64,000 nucleotides of DNA from the NCBI GenBank assembly GCA_964590515.1, contig CAZPZD010000007.1, forward strand, positions 1 to 64,000. The letters are read 5' to 3'. This DNA comes from JADFRG01 sp964590515 (GTDB taxonomy: Bacteria > Chloroflexota > Anaerolineae > Anaerolineales > E44-bin32). Positions 40,599 to 48,928 of this stretch are shown here, in pieces. The notes below the pieces were generated by a model. It was given only the letters and a program-made list of their open reading frames with translations, did not search any database and was not told the origin of the DNA. Position 1 is the first letter of the stretch. Each line of letters starts with the position of its first letter. The position numbers were made by a program, and so were the translations under genes.

Positions 40599-43178
40599 TT
40601 AAGCCTCCCTCAACCTAGCCCCTAGCTCCGTGCTCACCCGCCTCACAATCCTTTGCCGGGCTTCGGCCACTTCGGCATCGGTCAGCGTTCGTTCGGAGGC
40701 CTGATAGATGATCGAGAACGCCAAGCTCAGTTTGCCCTCTTCGATCGGGTCGCCCCGATAGCGATCGAACAACCGCACCTCTTGCACCAACGGCCGACCC
40801 TCCTCCAGGATCAGGCTCCGCACGCGCTCGGCTGCGATATCGGCGCCGACAATGAAGGCCAGGTCTTCCAGGACCGGGGGAAAGGCCGGCGCAGGGTGAA
40901 CCGGATAGCGCGGCGGCACCTCTTTCAGGATTGTCCCCAAATCGAGTTCCGCGGCGGTCACCGAATCAGTCTGCAATCCCCAGCGTTCCGCCACCCCGGG
41001 ATGGATCTCCCCTGCCAGCCCGAGCCGTTGGCCACCCAGCGAGACCTGGGCACACATCGCCGGGTGATACATCGGGTGTTCGGCTGGTTCGTAAGTGGCC
41101 GTCGGCAGATGGAGGCCCTCGAGCAGCCCATCAATCACTCCTTTTAGATCATAGAAGCCCATCCGCGCCGGCTCCGGTTCCAACCAGCCGGGTTCCCGGC
41201 TGGGGCCGCGCAGCGCGATCGCGAGCCGGGCCGGTTCGTCGGGCAGCTGGGATCCCTCGACCGGTAGGAACACCGGCCCAATTTCGAAAAGTGCGAGCCG
41301 GTCGCTTACCCGATCGTTGCGCTGCACCACCTCCAGGAGACCGGCCAGCAAGCTCGTGCGCAGGACCGAGCGGTCTTGGGCAATCGGGTTCACCAGTTGG
41401 ACGGCTTCCTGCAAGCCAGGGGTCTGAGCGGCCTCTCGCTCGGGTGAGCTGAATCGATAAGTGACGACCTCCTGCAGCCCCATGCCCACCAGCAAGTCGC
41501 GAGCCCGCTCTTCGGCTGCGAGCTCCGGATTCCCGTGCTGAGGCGGGATTCGATCCTCGATTTGGGTCTCGGGGATACGATCGTACCCGTACACCCGGGC
41601 GAGCTCTTCCATCAAATCGGCCTGTCCCACCACCCCAGCCCCGATGTCGAGCCGGTGATCCGGCGCGATCGCCCGAACCGAATCCGCCGGCTGCCGCGAG
41701 GTTTCCTCGGAGCGGTCGGTCGCCAGGAAGGGATCGCCTTGCAGCTGCATCTCGAATCCCAGCCGGCCCAGGATTTGGCCGATCTCCTGGGTGCTCAGCC
41801 GAACACCGAGCCAGCGTTCGGTATCGGCCGGCGACACCATGACCGGCACCGGCTTCGGAGGTCGCGGGTAGGCGTCCACCAATCCGTCGGCAGGCCGGCC
41901 TCCACTGAGCCGCCGCATGAGTTCAAGCCCGCGCCGGACACCCCGCTCGGCCATTGCCGGGTGGACGCCCCGTTCGAAGCGATAGGCGGCCTCGGAGGAC
42001 AGGCCTTGGGCCGCCGCCGTCCTCCGAATGTTGATGAAGTCCCAGGCCGCGCCCTCCAGCAGCACCCGGGTCGTGCTGACGCTGACTTCCGATGCGGCGC
42101 CTCCCATGATGCCGCCGATCGAGAGCGCTCCGGCGGTGTCGGCCACCAGGATGGTGAAATCGTCTAGCCGGCGCTCCATCCCGTCCAACGTGGTAAGCGC
42201 TTCTCCCTTTTCAGGAAGCCGGGTGATGATAGTCGGCGGTTTGCCTCCCGCCCGCTGCTCCAGAATGTCATAGTCAAAGGCGTGCAGCGGCTCACCAATC
42301 TCGAGCATCGCGTAGTTGGTGGCGTCCACGATGTTGTTGATCGGCCGCATGCCCGCCAACCGCAGGCGGCGCTGCACCCAGTATGGGCTCGGCCCGATCT
42401 GCACTCCCTCGATCAAGCCCAGGACGAAGCGGGGGTTGAGCTCCGGTTCCCGGATTTCTAATTTGACCCGGCCCTCTATCGCCGGCCCCTGCCAGTCCAC
42501 CTCAAACGACGGTTCCTTGAGCGGCACTGCGAAAAGAGCGGCCAGCTCCCGGGCGACACCCAGGATGTTGGCTGCCCGGGCGATGTTCGGCAGAATCGCA
42601 ATGTCAAGGACCGCATCGCCCATATAGCTGGCCAACGGAGTCCCGGGTACGGCATCGTCATCTAGAAAGATGATTCCCTCATGATCATCCGAGATACCCA
42701 GCTCCTTTTCCGAGCACGCCATCGAAGACGACTCGACCCCTCGGATCTTGGCCGGCTTCAGGATCATCTTCTCCCAGCCGGCCTGCTTGCCGTCGTAAAT
42801 TTCCGCACCTGCCTTCGCGTAGGCCACTTTCAAGGGCCGTTCCAGGGGCCCGGTTCCTTTGAACCCAAACAGGTTCGGCGCTCCGGTCAGGACCGTGTGC
42901 TCCTGCTCGCCATCGAAGAGCCGGGTCAACACCAACCGATCGGCGTTGGGGTGGGGCATTACCTCTCGAATCTCGCCAACCACGATTCGCTCCGGGTCCC
43001 AGGCCAATCCCGAGACTCGGGTCTCCTGCCTCGGCCCAACAGAAGCGCTCTCGAAAGGCAGTCCGACATAGCGGATCTCTTCCACCTCCAGCCCGGCCAC
43101 GGTCAGGCGCCGGGCGAGCTCCGAGATCGAGACTTCAATCTCGACAAACTCACCCAACCAAGAGAGGGGAACTTTCAT
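40599..43178 (-). CDS. pheT: Phenylalanyl-tRNA synthetase beta subunit
   Basis: An 859-residue PheT. It starts KVPLSWLGEFVEIEVSISEL. A tRNA-binding (EMAP/OB) domain (about 62-200: VVGEIREVMPHPNADRL, KIRGVESSSMACSEKELG) is followed by the B3/B4 editing region, the B5 domain and catalytic-like core, and ends with an FDX-ACB domain (PAFPPVLEDLAFIVGADIAA, SLAFSIIYQASERTLTD). The ATG 43176-43178 is the family start; the upstream frame extension overlaps pheS. It is 16 nt downstream of pheS. Confidence 0.97.
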   Translation of the reverse strand: MKVPLSWLGEFVEIEVSISELARRLTVAGLEVEEIRYVGLPFESASVGPRQETRVSGLAWDPERIVVGEIREVMPHPNADRLVLTRLFDGEQEHTVLTGAPNLFGFKGTGPLERPLKVAYAKAGAEIYDGKQAGWEKMILKPAKIRGVESSSMACSEKELGISDDHEGIIFLDDDAVPGTPLASYMGDAVLDIAILPNIARAANILGVARELAALFAVPLKEPSFEVDWQGPAIEGRVKLEIREPELNPRFVLGLIEGVQIGPSPYWVQRRLRLAGMRPINNIVDATNYAMLEIGEPLHAFDYDILEQRAGGKPPTIITRLPEKGEALTTLDGMERRLDDFTILVADTAGALSIGGIMGGAASEVSVSTTRVLLEGAAWDFINIRRTAAAQGLSSEAAYRFERGVHPAMAERGVRRGLELMRRLSGGRPADGLVDAYPRPPKPVPVMVSPADTERWLGVRLSTQEIGQILGRLGFEMQLQGDPFLATDRSEETSRQPADSVRAIAPDHRLDIGAGVVGQADLMEELARVYGYDRIPETQIEDRIPPQHGNPELAAEERARDLLVGMGLQEVVTYRFSSPEREAAQTPGLQEAVQLVNPIAQDRSVLRTSLLAGLLEVVQRNDRVSDRLALFEIGPVFLPVEGSQLPDEPARLAIALRGPSREPGWLEPEPARMGFYDLKGVIDGLLEGLHLPTATYEPAEHPMYHPAMCAQVSLGGQRLGLAGEIHPGVAERWGLQTDSVTAAELDLGTILKEVPPRYPVHPAPAFPPVLEDLAFIVGADIAAERVRSLILEEGRPLVQEVRLFDRYRGDPIEEGKLSLAFSIIYQASERTLTDAEVAEARQRIVRRVSTELGARLREA

Positions 43179-43194
43179 TGCTGGTTTTGTTGTC

Positions 43195-44220
43195 CTAGAA
43201 CTGCGCCAGAAAGCGCAAGTCGTTCGCCCAAAAATGGCGGACGTCTTCGATCCCATGTTGCAGCATCGTGATCCGCTCCGGTCCCATCCCAAACGCGAAT
43301 CCAGAGAAGCGTTCCGGGTCGTAGCCGCCGTTGTGCAAGACCGTCGGATGCACCATTCCGCATCCCAGGATTTCCAGCCAGCCGGTTCGCTTGCAGACCG
43401 GGCACCCGGCGCCGCCGCACACAAAACACTCCACGTCCATCTCGGCCGATGGTTCAGTGAATGGGAAGTAAGAGGCCCGAAATCGGGTGCGCACATTTTG
43501 GCCGAAGGTGCGTCGTGCGAAGGCGCTGAGGGTGCCCTTCAAGTCGGCCATCGTGATGTGGTGGCCGACCGCCAATCCTTCGATCTGGTTGAACTGGATC
43601 TCCGAGCGAACCGTGATCTGTTCGTACCGGAAACACATTCCCGGCAGCACCACCCGAATCGGCTCCGGGGCCCGCTCCCGCATCACCCGGATCTGGCCAG
43701 GTGAGGTGTGGGTACGCAGCAGCACCTCCGGATCGGTGGTGTAGAAGGTGTCCTGCATGTCGCGGGCCGGGTGATGGCGCGGAAAGTTGAGCAAACCGAA
43801 GTTGTACTCGTCGGTCTCGACCTCGCGGGAGCGGTAGACCTGGAACCCCATCTCGGCCCAGATATGGATGATCTCGCGCAGAGTCTGGGTCGAAGGGTGG
43901 AGCCGGCCCCGGCTCGGTGGGCGGCCGGGCAGAGTGACGTCGAGCCGCTGCTCGGCGACTGACCGGTCGAGGGCCTCCCGCTGCAGCGCCTTTTCCCGTG
44001 CTGCGAAGGCGTGCTCCAATGCGGCTTTGACCTCATTCGCTCGACGACCGACTGCTGGTCGTTGATCCTTGGGCAGCTCGCGCAGCCCATCCAGAGCCTG
44101 CGCCAGCGGCGCCGAGCGGCCGAGGTGGTTAACCTTCCAGGACTGCAGATCCGCCGAAGTGCGAATGGCCCCCAACTGGGCCAGCGCCTCCCGCTCGATT
44201 TGATTTAGCCGATCGATCAT
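43195..44220 (-). CDS. pheS: Phenylalanyl-tRNA synthetase alpha subunit
   Basis: A 341-residue class II synthetase catalytic subunit. Motif 2 is in FRYEQITVRSEIQFNQIEGL and motif 3 in GFAFGMGPERITMLQHGI. Phe-binding residues lie in the FTEPSAEMDVEC segment. It carries the C-x2-C/C-x2-C insertion (ECFVCGGAGCPVCKRTGWLE) seen in many thermophile-type PheS. The ATG 44218-44220 matches the family start; no Shine-Dalgarno is visible. A terminator hairpin ends 14 nt before it. Confidence 0.96.
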   Translation of the reverse strand: MIDRLNQIEREALAQLGAIRTSADLQSWKVNHLGRSAPLAQALDGLRELPKDQRPAVGRRANEVKAALEHAFAAREKALQREALDRSVAEQRLDVTLPGRPPSRGRLHPSTQTLREIIHIWAEMGFQVYRSREVETDEYNFGLLNFPRHHPARDMQDTFYTTDPEVLLRTHTSPGQIRVMRERAPEPIRVVLPGMCFRYEQITVRSEIQFNQIEGLAVGHHITMADLKGTLSAFARRTFGQNVRTRFRASYFPFTEPSAEMDVECFVCGGAGCPVCKRTGWLEILGCGMVHPTVLHNGGYDPERFSGFAFGMGPERITMLQHGIEDVRHFWANDLRFLAQF

Positions 44221-44233
44221 GGTGTGCAGTTTA

Positions 44234-44266
44234 GAAACAAAACTCCCGCCCTTCAAGGGACGGGAG
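44234..44266 (-). terminator. pheS: Terminator hairpin between the pheS promoter and pheS
   Basis: On the minus strand CTCCCGTCCC, loop TTGAA, GGGCGGGAG (one bulged T), then TTTTGTTTC. It lies downstream of the pheS promoter (44282-44309) and 14 nt before the ATG. It must therefore be an attenuator or be read through; a role as the plsY terminator alone would also silence pheS. Confidence 0.75.
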
Positions 44267-44281
44267 CCTCGCCCAGCAGGG

Positions 44282-44309
44282 ATTATCTCCGAATCAGTGG
44301 GCTTGTCAA
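44282..44309 (-). promoter_or_regulatory. pheS: pheST promoter
   Basis: A perfect -35 TTGACA (44304-44309), 16-nt spacer, -10 GATAAT (44282-44287) on the minus strand. Transcription would begin near 44275, only a few bases before the terminator hairpin. Confidence 0.8.
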
Positions 44310-44319
44310 CGTCGGCCGC

Positions 44320-44949
44320 TCAAGATGGCCGCTCCCGCTTCGGACCGGTCAGGAAAGCCCACAAACTGGGCCAGCGTTCCTTGATGATCGTGTGATCGTC
44401 GCTAACCGCGCGGTGGGTAGTCAGGTAGATCCCACTGAGCGCCAGCCCGAAGACGAGGTAGGTCCAGGATTGGGTCAGCCACCCGAAGACCAATGGCCAG
44501 CTGACCAGGCTGATCCGAGTCGCCCAGAAAGAGCTGCGGGTGATCAGGCGCACGAGGGCCCAAATCCCGATCCCGATCAGGAGAGTGTGCCAGGAGAGCA
44601 GCGCCATCGCGGCCAGTCCGGCGGTGTTGCCACGCCCGCCGGCAAACCCGAGCCACACCATCCAGCGGGTGCCAATCACGGTGGCCAATACAGTGATCCC
44701 GATCGCAAGCGGACTGTCAGCGACGCTCCGGGCCAGGATCACGGCCAGCAGCCCTTTGGCCGCCTCGCCCACGAACACAAACAAGCCCGCCCAGCGGGTA
44801 GCACTCAGCGCCACGTTCATCACTCCCACATTTCCGCTGCCCATAGATCGAAGGTCTTTGCCGGTCACCAGGCGGGCGACGATCCAGGCGATCGGGATCG
44901 ATCCGAGCAGGTAGCCACCGATCGCCAGAGCGATGACGAGCAGGCTCAG
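44320..44949 (-). CDS. plsY: Glycerol-3-phosphate acyltransferase PlsY, CTG start
   Basis: A 209-residue membrane acyltransferase that uses acyl-phosphate to acylate glycerol-3-phosphate, starting phospholipid synthesis. The family N-terminus GGYLLGSIPIAWIVAR precedes GKDLRSMGSGNVGVMN (motif 1). Motif 2 reads GFAGGRGNTAGLA, where GGKGVAT is usual. No ATG, GTG or TTG lies between the upstream stop and this N-terminus. CTG (44947-44949) follows GGAGGT by 4 nt and overlaps the stop of the PAP2 gene as CTGA, just like the ATGA overlaps elsewhere here. A later GTG at 44868 would delete the first helix and motif. Confidence 0.9.
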   Translation of the reverse strand: MSLLVIALAIGGYLLGSIPIAWIVARLVTGKDLRSMGSGNVGVMNVALSATRWAGLFVFVGEAAKGLLAVILARSVADSPLAIGITVLATVIGTRWMVWLGFAGGRGNTAGLAAMALLSWHTLLIGIGIWALVRLITRSSFWATRISLVSWPLVFGWLTQSWTYLVFGLALSGIYLTTHRAVSDDHTIIKERWPSLWAFLTGPKRERPS

Positions 44950-45857
44950 CTTGACCTCCGAGCGAGGGGCCCGGACGCACTAGTCAAGTGCAGCAGGTTG
45001 AACAGCCACGGCGCGCCGAAGCTGATCCACAGCCCGATCGATCCGAAGCGCAGGATCCGGAAGGGTAGGTAGTAGGCCTCTCCCTCCCGCAGAAACACCG
45101 CACCTAAACCGGCGTAGAGGACCGCCCCGATCACTACCCCCAGCAGAAAGCGCACTGCCCGCTGCCAGATCGGACCACCCGAGTTGAAGTGGAGGTACCG
45201 ATGAGTCAGGGCCAGTCCCGACCCGAATCCGGCGAAGGCCGACATGGCCTGGACGATCTCGCGCCTAGGATCGATGACCAGGAAGACCGCCGGGACCGCC
45301 AGGGCAAGCAGGATCTGGGGTGCGATTCCGAGCGAAGCCAGCCAGCCCTCCACCCCGGACCGGGTGCTCAGGTACAACGCCAGAATCAGGGCTCCAATCG
45401 CCCATCCTCCAAGCACATCAGTCGGGAAATGGACGCCCAAATAGATTCGCGAAGATCCGATCAGGAAAATGAGCGCAGTTGCCCCGGCCCAGGCCCAACC
45501 GCTGCGCAGCCAGTGGGCAGGAAGCCCCCAGAAGACGACCGCGTTCTGCGAGTGTCCGCTGGGGAGACCGTACCCAGCCGCATCGTCGAGGCAGACCTCT
45601 GGCCGAATGTCGCAGGGCCGCGGTTGCATCAACACATCCTTGAGAGCGACATTGAGGGTAGCCGAGAGCAGAACTAAGATTCCCAGCCGGGCCCCGACCC
45701 CATAGTCAACACACCAGATAATCGCTGGCGCCAACAGCAGATAGAGCTCCGCGCTACCCATAAAGGTAAGTGCCGAGAACAGCGCGTCCAGCGCCGGCGT
45801 GCGAGCGGTTTGAATCGCCTCGATTAGATCCAGACCGAACTCTAGTGCAGTTTCCAC
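44946..45857 (-). CDS. PAP2-family phosphatase
   Basis: A 303-residue integral membrane phosphatidate-phosphatase-like protein. The three active-site blocks are present: KDVLMQPRP, GLPSGHSQNAVVFWG and SSRIYLGVHFPTDVLGG. Extra C-terminal helices (to about residue 300) extend beyond the core domain. It could dephosphorylate phosphatidate, undecaprenyl-PP or a related lipid. The adjacent plsY supports a lipid role. GTG start 3 nt after the hydrolase gene. Confidence 0.9.
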   Translation of the reverse strand: METALEFGLDLIEAIQTARTPALDALFSALTFMGSAELYLLLAPAIIWCVDYGVGARLGILVLLSATLNVALKDVLMQPRPCDIRPEVCLDDAAGYGLPSGHSQNAVVFWGLPAHWLRSGWAWAGATALIFLIGSSRIYLGVHFPTDVLGGWAIGALILALYLSTRSGVEGWLASLGIAPQILLALAVPAVFLVIDPRREIVQAMSAFAGFGSGLALTHRYLHFNSGGPIWQRAVRFLLGVVIGAVLYAGLGAVFLREGEAYYLPFRILRFGSIGLWISFGAPWLFNLLHLTSASGPLARRSS

Positions 45858-45860
45858 GGG

Positions 45861-46652
45861 TCAGCCTTTCCCGCTATCACCGGCTCCGCGGTCCCACGCC
45901 CCCCTCGCAAGCCGGGCTTGGATGAATTGGTAGGTCCTCTCCGCTACCCGCTCCCACTCGCTGTCCACGGTGAGCGCGTGAGCTGAATTGTTCAGCATCA
46001 GCAGCTCTTTGTCCTTCGACCCGACCCGGTCGTAGATCATCCGGGCGCTCTCGGGATGGATGCTCCGATCCAGCCAGCTGTGCACGATCAGCAACGGGCT
46101 GACCACCTGGGGCAGCAGCCGTTTGACCTCCCTAATGAGTTTGCGGGTCTCGTGAGCGCCAAAGGTCGGGTATCGGTCGTAGCTCCAGATCCGGCCGCTG
46201 GCGGTTGGGTCGGTGAAATGCGCTTGCTTCTTGGGGAACATCGAAATGAAGTACTTACCCAGCGGGACGAGCCGGATCAGACGGTTGGCCACCTTCAAGG
46301 CCGGCGAGTAGACAATTGCCCCCGGGAGCAATGGTTCCATGCCTGCCAGGTACAGGGCGAGCAGCGCCCCCATCGAGAGCCCGGCGACGAAGACCGTCTC
46401 ACATTGGTCGCTCAGCTCGGCGAGCGCCTGCTCCGCGCTTCGGGTCCAGTCGGTCCAGGCCACCCGGTTCAGGTCCGCCGGGATAGTCCCATGCCCGGGC
46501 AGCAGGGGCGCCGATATGCGCAGTCCGCGCCCATTGAGGTAGTCCGCGATCAAGCGCATCTCGGCCGGTGATCCGGTATAGCCGTGGATCATGAGCACCC
46601 CCACCGGCCCACCCTCCAGCTTAAACCCGGCCGGACTCGGTCGCGGCTGCAT
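45861..46652 (-). CDS. Alpha/beta hydrolase, monoacylglycerol lipase/carboxylesterase type
   Basis: A 263-residue hydrolase of the Est30/monoacylglycerol lipase group. The oxyanion motif is LMIHGYTGSPAEM, the nucleophile elbow VAGLSMGALLALYL (Ser about 94), the acid VHSWLDRSIHPES and the His NNSAHALTVDSEW. No signal peptide. It lies upstream of the PAP2 and plsY genes in one minus-strand run, consistent with lipid turnover. Confidence 0.88.
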   Translation of the reverse strand: MQPRPSPAGFKLEGGPVGVLMIHGYTGSPAEMRLIADYLNGRGLRISAPLLPGHGTIPADLNRVAWTDWTRSAEQALAELSDQCETVFVAGLSMGALLALYLAGMEPLLPGAIVYSPALKVANRLIRLVPLGKYFISMFPKKQAHFTDPTASGRIWSYDRYPTFGAHETRKLIREVKRLLPQVVSPLLIVHSWLDRSIHPESARMIYDRVGSKDKELLMLNNSAHALTVDSEWERVAERTYQFIQARLARGAWDRGAGDSGKG

Positions 46653-46679
46653 ACCCCGATCAGGCTTGCCGGTTCCGCT

Positions 46680-47702
46680 TCAATATCCGAGCTTGGGGTC
46701 GTATCGGTTGAGCAGCTCCTCGTCCGCCAGATAACGCCGAAGGTTTTCAGCGAAGAGCTCGGCGGCTCGCTCCAGATAGAGCCCGGAGGTGCCCGCGATG
46801 TGTGGGGAAAGGATCACGTTCGGAAGCTCCCAAAGCGGGCTGCTCTGCGGCAGCGGCTCCACCGGAAAGACATCCAGCGCGGCACCCGCGATCCAACTGT
46901 TCCCCAGGGCCTCGACCAATGCGCCGTGATCCACGACCCCACCGCGGGAGACGTCGATCAGATAGGCGGTGGGTTTCATCCGCCGCAGCACCTGTTCACC
47001 GACCAGGCCCCGGGTCTCCGGAGTCAGGGGGAGCGTGATCACCAGGAAGTCGCACTCCGATGCCATCGAAGCTAAGGCTTGAGGTGGGTAAATCCGGGTT
47101 GGCAGCTCGGCTTGCGGATCGCCCAACCCCTCTGGCTGATAACCTTGCTGCTCGAGGACCTTGAGATCCCGCTTGGTCACCAATATCCGGGCACCGAGTG
47201 CGACACACAGACGGCCGATCTCTCGTCCGATACTGCCATAGCCCACGATCCCGACTGTGTTCCCCCTCAGCTCCAGCGGGCGAAAGCGGGTGAAACGGTC
47301 CTCCGCCCAGCTCTTGTTTCTGCGCTGCTCGACCATTTCGGAGAGATGATGACCGGCGGCCATCATCATGGTCAGGGCGAACTCGGCCATCTGCGGGACC
47401 GCCGCTCCGCTTAAGGTGGTGACCATCACTTCCGAGCGCAGCAAGCTGTTCTCGACGAATTGATCGATCCCCGACCAGTGAAACTGAATCCAGCGCAGGT
47501 TCGGAACCTGCTCCGGCTCCGGCAGCGCCCGGCGGGTGTACAGGATCTCCACTTCGGCGAGCTGCTCTTCTGGGATCTCGGAGGCTTCGCCGGTGGGGTG
47601 CAGCCTGATCTTCAACTGCGGCGAAACCGATTGCAGCCGCTCGAGCAGCCGATCGGGCAGATCCACCGTGATAATCACCGGGATCTCGGCCATGGTCGCC
47701 AT
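46680..47702 (-). CDS. D-2-hydroxyacid dehydrogenase family protein
   Basis: A 340-residue NAD-dependent dehydrogenase. The Rossmann motif is VGIVGYGSIGREIGRLCVAL (about 147-166). The catalytic Arg lies in LIDVSRGGVVDHGALVEAL, the Glu in LDVFPVEPLP and the His in LSPHIAGTSGLYLERA. The 2-hydroxyacid substrate cannot be assigned. The start is either ATG 47702 or ATG 47693; the intergenic distance to moxR is only 33 nt, with divergent promoters. Confidence 0.88.
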   Translation of the reverse strand: MATMAEIPVIITVDLPDRLLERLQSVSPQLKIRLHPTGEASEIPEEQLAEVEILYTRRALPEPEQVPNLRWIQFHWSGIDQFVENSLLRSEVMVTTLSGAAVPQMAEFALTMMMAAGHHLSEMVEQRRNKSWAEDRFTRFRPLELRGNTVGIVGYGSIGREIGRLCVALGARILVTKRDLKVLEQQGYQPEGLGDPQAELPTRIYPPQALASMASECDFLVITLPLTPETRGLVGEQVLRRMKPTAYLIDVSRGGVVDHGALVEALGNSWIAGAALDVFPVEPLPQSSPLWELPNVILSPHIAGTSGLYLERAAELFAENLRRYLADEELLNRYDPKLGY

Positions 47703-47721
47703 TGTACTGTAAGGGCTCGGC

Positions 47722-47727
47722 TATACT
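47722..47727 (+). promoter_or_regulatory. -10 box close to the moxR start
   Basis: TATACT with 8 nt before the GTG start at 47736. The predicted 5' UTR is about 2 nt and there is no Shine-Dalgarno. Confidence 0.5.
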
Positions 47728-47735
47728 TGGTCCCC

Positions 47736-48620
47736 GTGCCCACTTCCATCGACGAGTTGCAAGTCCAGCTGCGCGAGCAACTCTATCTGGCCGACCGCGG
47801 CCTGGCCACTGCCATATTCCTCGCCCTCAAACTCCCGCGCCCGCTCTTCCTCGAAGGGGAGGCCGGGGTCGGCAAGACCGAGGTTGCCAAAGCCCTGGCT
47901 GCAATGCTCAAGACCCAGCTGATCCGACTGCAGTGCTACGAAGGACTCGATGTGCATCAAGCGGTCTACGAGTGGAATTATTCCCGACAAATCCTGCACA
48001 TCCGGATGCTCGAGGCCGGAGGCGAGCGGCCCCAGGAGCAGGACCTGTTCGGGCCGCAGTTCCTGCTGCGCCGACCGCTGCTGCAGGCGATCGAGTGGGC
48101 GGGTGAGCAGCCACCGGTCTTGCTGATCGACGAGCTAGACCGCAGCGATGAGGAGTTCGAGGCTTACTTGCTGGAGATCCTGTCCGATTTCCAGGTCACC
48201 ATTCCGGAGATCGGCACCCTACGCGCCCAGCGGCCGCCCATTGTGGTGTTGACTTCCAACCGTACCCGAGAAGTGCATGACGCGCTGAAGCGCCGCTGCC
48301 TCTATCATTGGATTGACTTCCCCAGCTTCGAACGAGAGCTCGAGATCCTGAACCTCAGGCTGCCCCAGCTGCCAAAGAAACTGAGCCGGCAGGTCACGGC
48401 TTTTGTCCAGGAGTTGCGCCAGGCCGACCTGTACAAGACCCCGGGAGTTGCCGAAACCTTGGATTGGGCTGAAGCCCTCTGGGCGCTGGATCGCGAGCAG
48501 CTGGATCCCGAAGTGGTCAACGATACCCTGGGCGCGCTGCTGAAAGTCCAAGACGATTTGCTGAGAATACAAGGCCCGGAGGTTGACCAGCTGGTGGCCA
48601 AGGTCACGGTCGAGATTTAG
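47736..48620 (+). CDS. MoxR-family AAA ATPase (CoxD-like)
   Basis: A 294-residue AAA+ ATPase. Walker A is LFLEGEAGVGKTEVAKALA (about 35-53), Walker B VLLIDELDRSDEEFEAYLLE, and the sensor region VVLTSNRTREVHDALKRRC. This is the MoxR subgroup that includes CoxD, a chaperone-like ATPase for maturation of Mo-hydroxylases such as CO dehydrogenase. The usual partner CoxE (VWA protein) is not adjacent, but Mo-hydroxylase genes start about 5.5 kb away, so a maturation role is a reasonable inference. Confidence 0.87.
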   Translation: MPTSIDELQVQLREQLYLADRGLATAIFLALKLPRPLFLEGEAGVGKTEVAKALAAMLKTQLIRLQCYEGLDVHQAVYEWNYSRQILHIRMLEAGGERPQEQDLFGPQFLLRRPLLQAIEWAGEQPPVLLIDELDRSDEEFEAYLLEILSDFQVTIPEIGTLRAQRPPIVVLTSNRTREVHDALKRRCLYHWIDFPSFERELEILNLRLPQLPKKLSRQVTAFVQELRQADLYKTPGVAETLDWAEALWALDREQLDPEVVNDTLGALLKVQDDLLRIQGPEVDQLVAKVTVEI

Positions 48621-48699
48621 AACCGCTCCGTTTCACGGTACCCCCCCCCTTTGAATTGACATAAACACACACTTCGCCCCGGCCGGTTAGGGTGTTATT

Positions 48700-48928
48700 C
48701 GCTTTGAGCCTCACGGCGGACCACGGAGCCCGGCCTGGCGGTGCCGCTATGGCTCTATTCCGGAGCGCGCCCCCATGCCCCGTTCGGGGTTATCCAAGTG
48801 AGAAAAAACGCATTGGGCGAGAGCATTCCCGCGGCAACCTCGATTGTGGCTTTCCTCGCTTCTGAGCTCATGATTCAGACCGCGGGTGACAGAGGGCGGC
48901 CTCCGGCAATTAGGCGGAGGCCTTTTTG
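48700..48928 (+). ncRNA. Structured leader upstream of the NCS2 permease, unidentified
   Basis: The 406-bp space between moxR and the permease has no coding sequence I believe. It holds GAGCC/GGCTC arms enclosing GC-rich helices (about 48705-48753), a CCCCG/CGGGG hairpin near 48778, and a long-range CCCGCGG (48828-48834) with CCGCGGG (48880-48886) enclosing a TCTGA/TCAGA hairpin. Then comes a terminator. This looks like an aptamer plus expression platform. I do not see the conserved purine, preQ1 or PyrR-site sequences. A TTGACA lies at 48656-48661 but without a convincing -10. Confidence 0.45.
48898..48928 (+). terminator. Terminator in the NCS2 permease leader
   Basis: GGCCTCCG (48898-48905), 9-nt loop, CGGAGGCC (48915-48922), TTTTTGTT. 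It lies about 100 nt before the permease ATG and in the same direction, so it could be a regulated attenuator. If the permease has its own promoter between 48930 and 49010, it would instead end moxR. Confidence 0.8.

Noticed and set aside
40599..43496. Extended 965-codon pheT
   Set aside because: The extra N-terminus overlaps pheS in another frame; the family start is the ATG at 43178.
47460..48620. Extended 386-codon MoxR protein
   Set aside because: The upstream part is antisense to the dehydrogenase gene; a -10 box and GTG at 47736 mark the start.
48880..48900. PyrR-binding site upstream of the permease
   Set aside because: The stretch TGACAGAGGG resembles part of the PyrR site, but the rest of the consensus and the antiterminator arrangement are missing.
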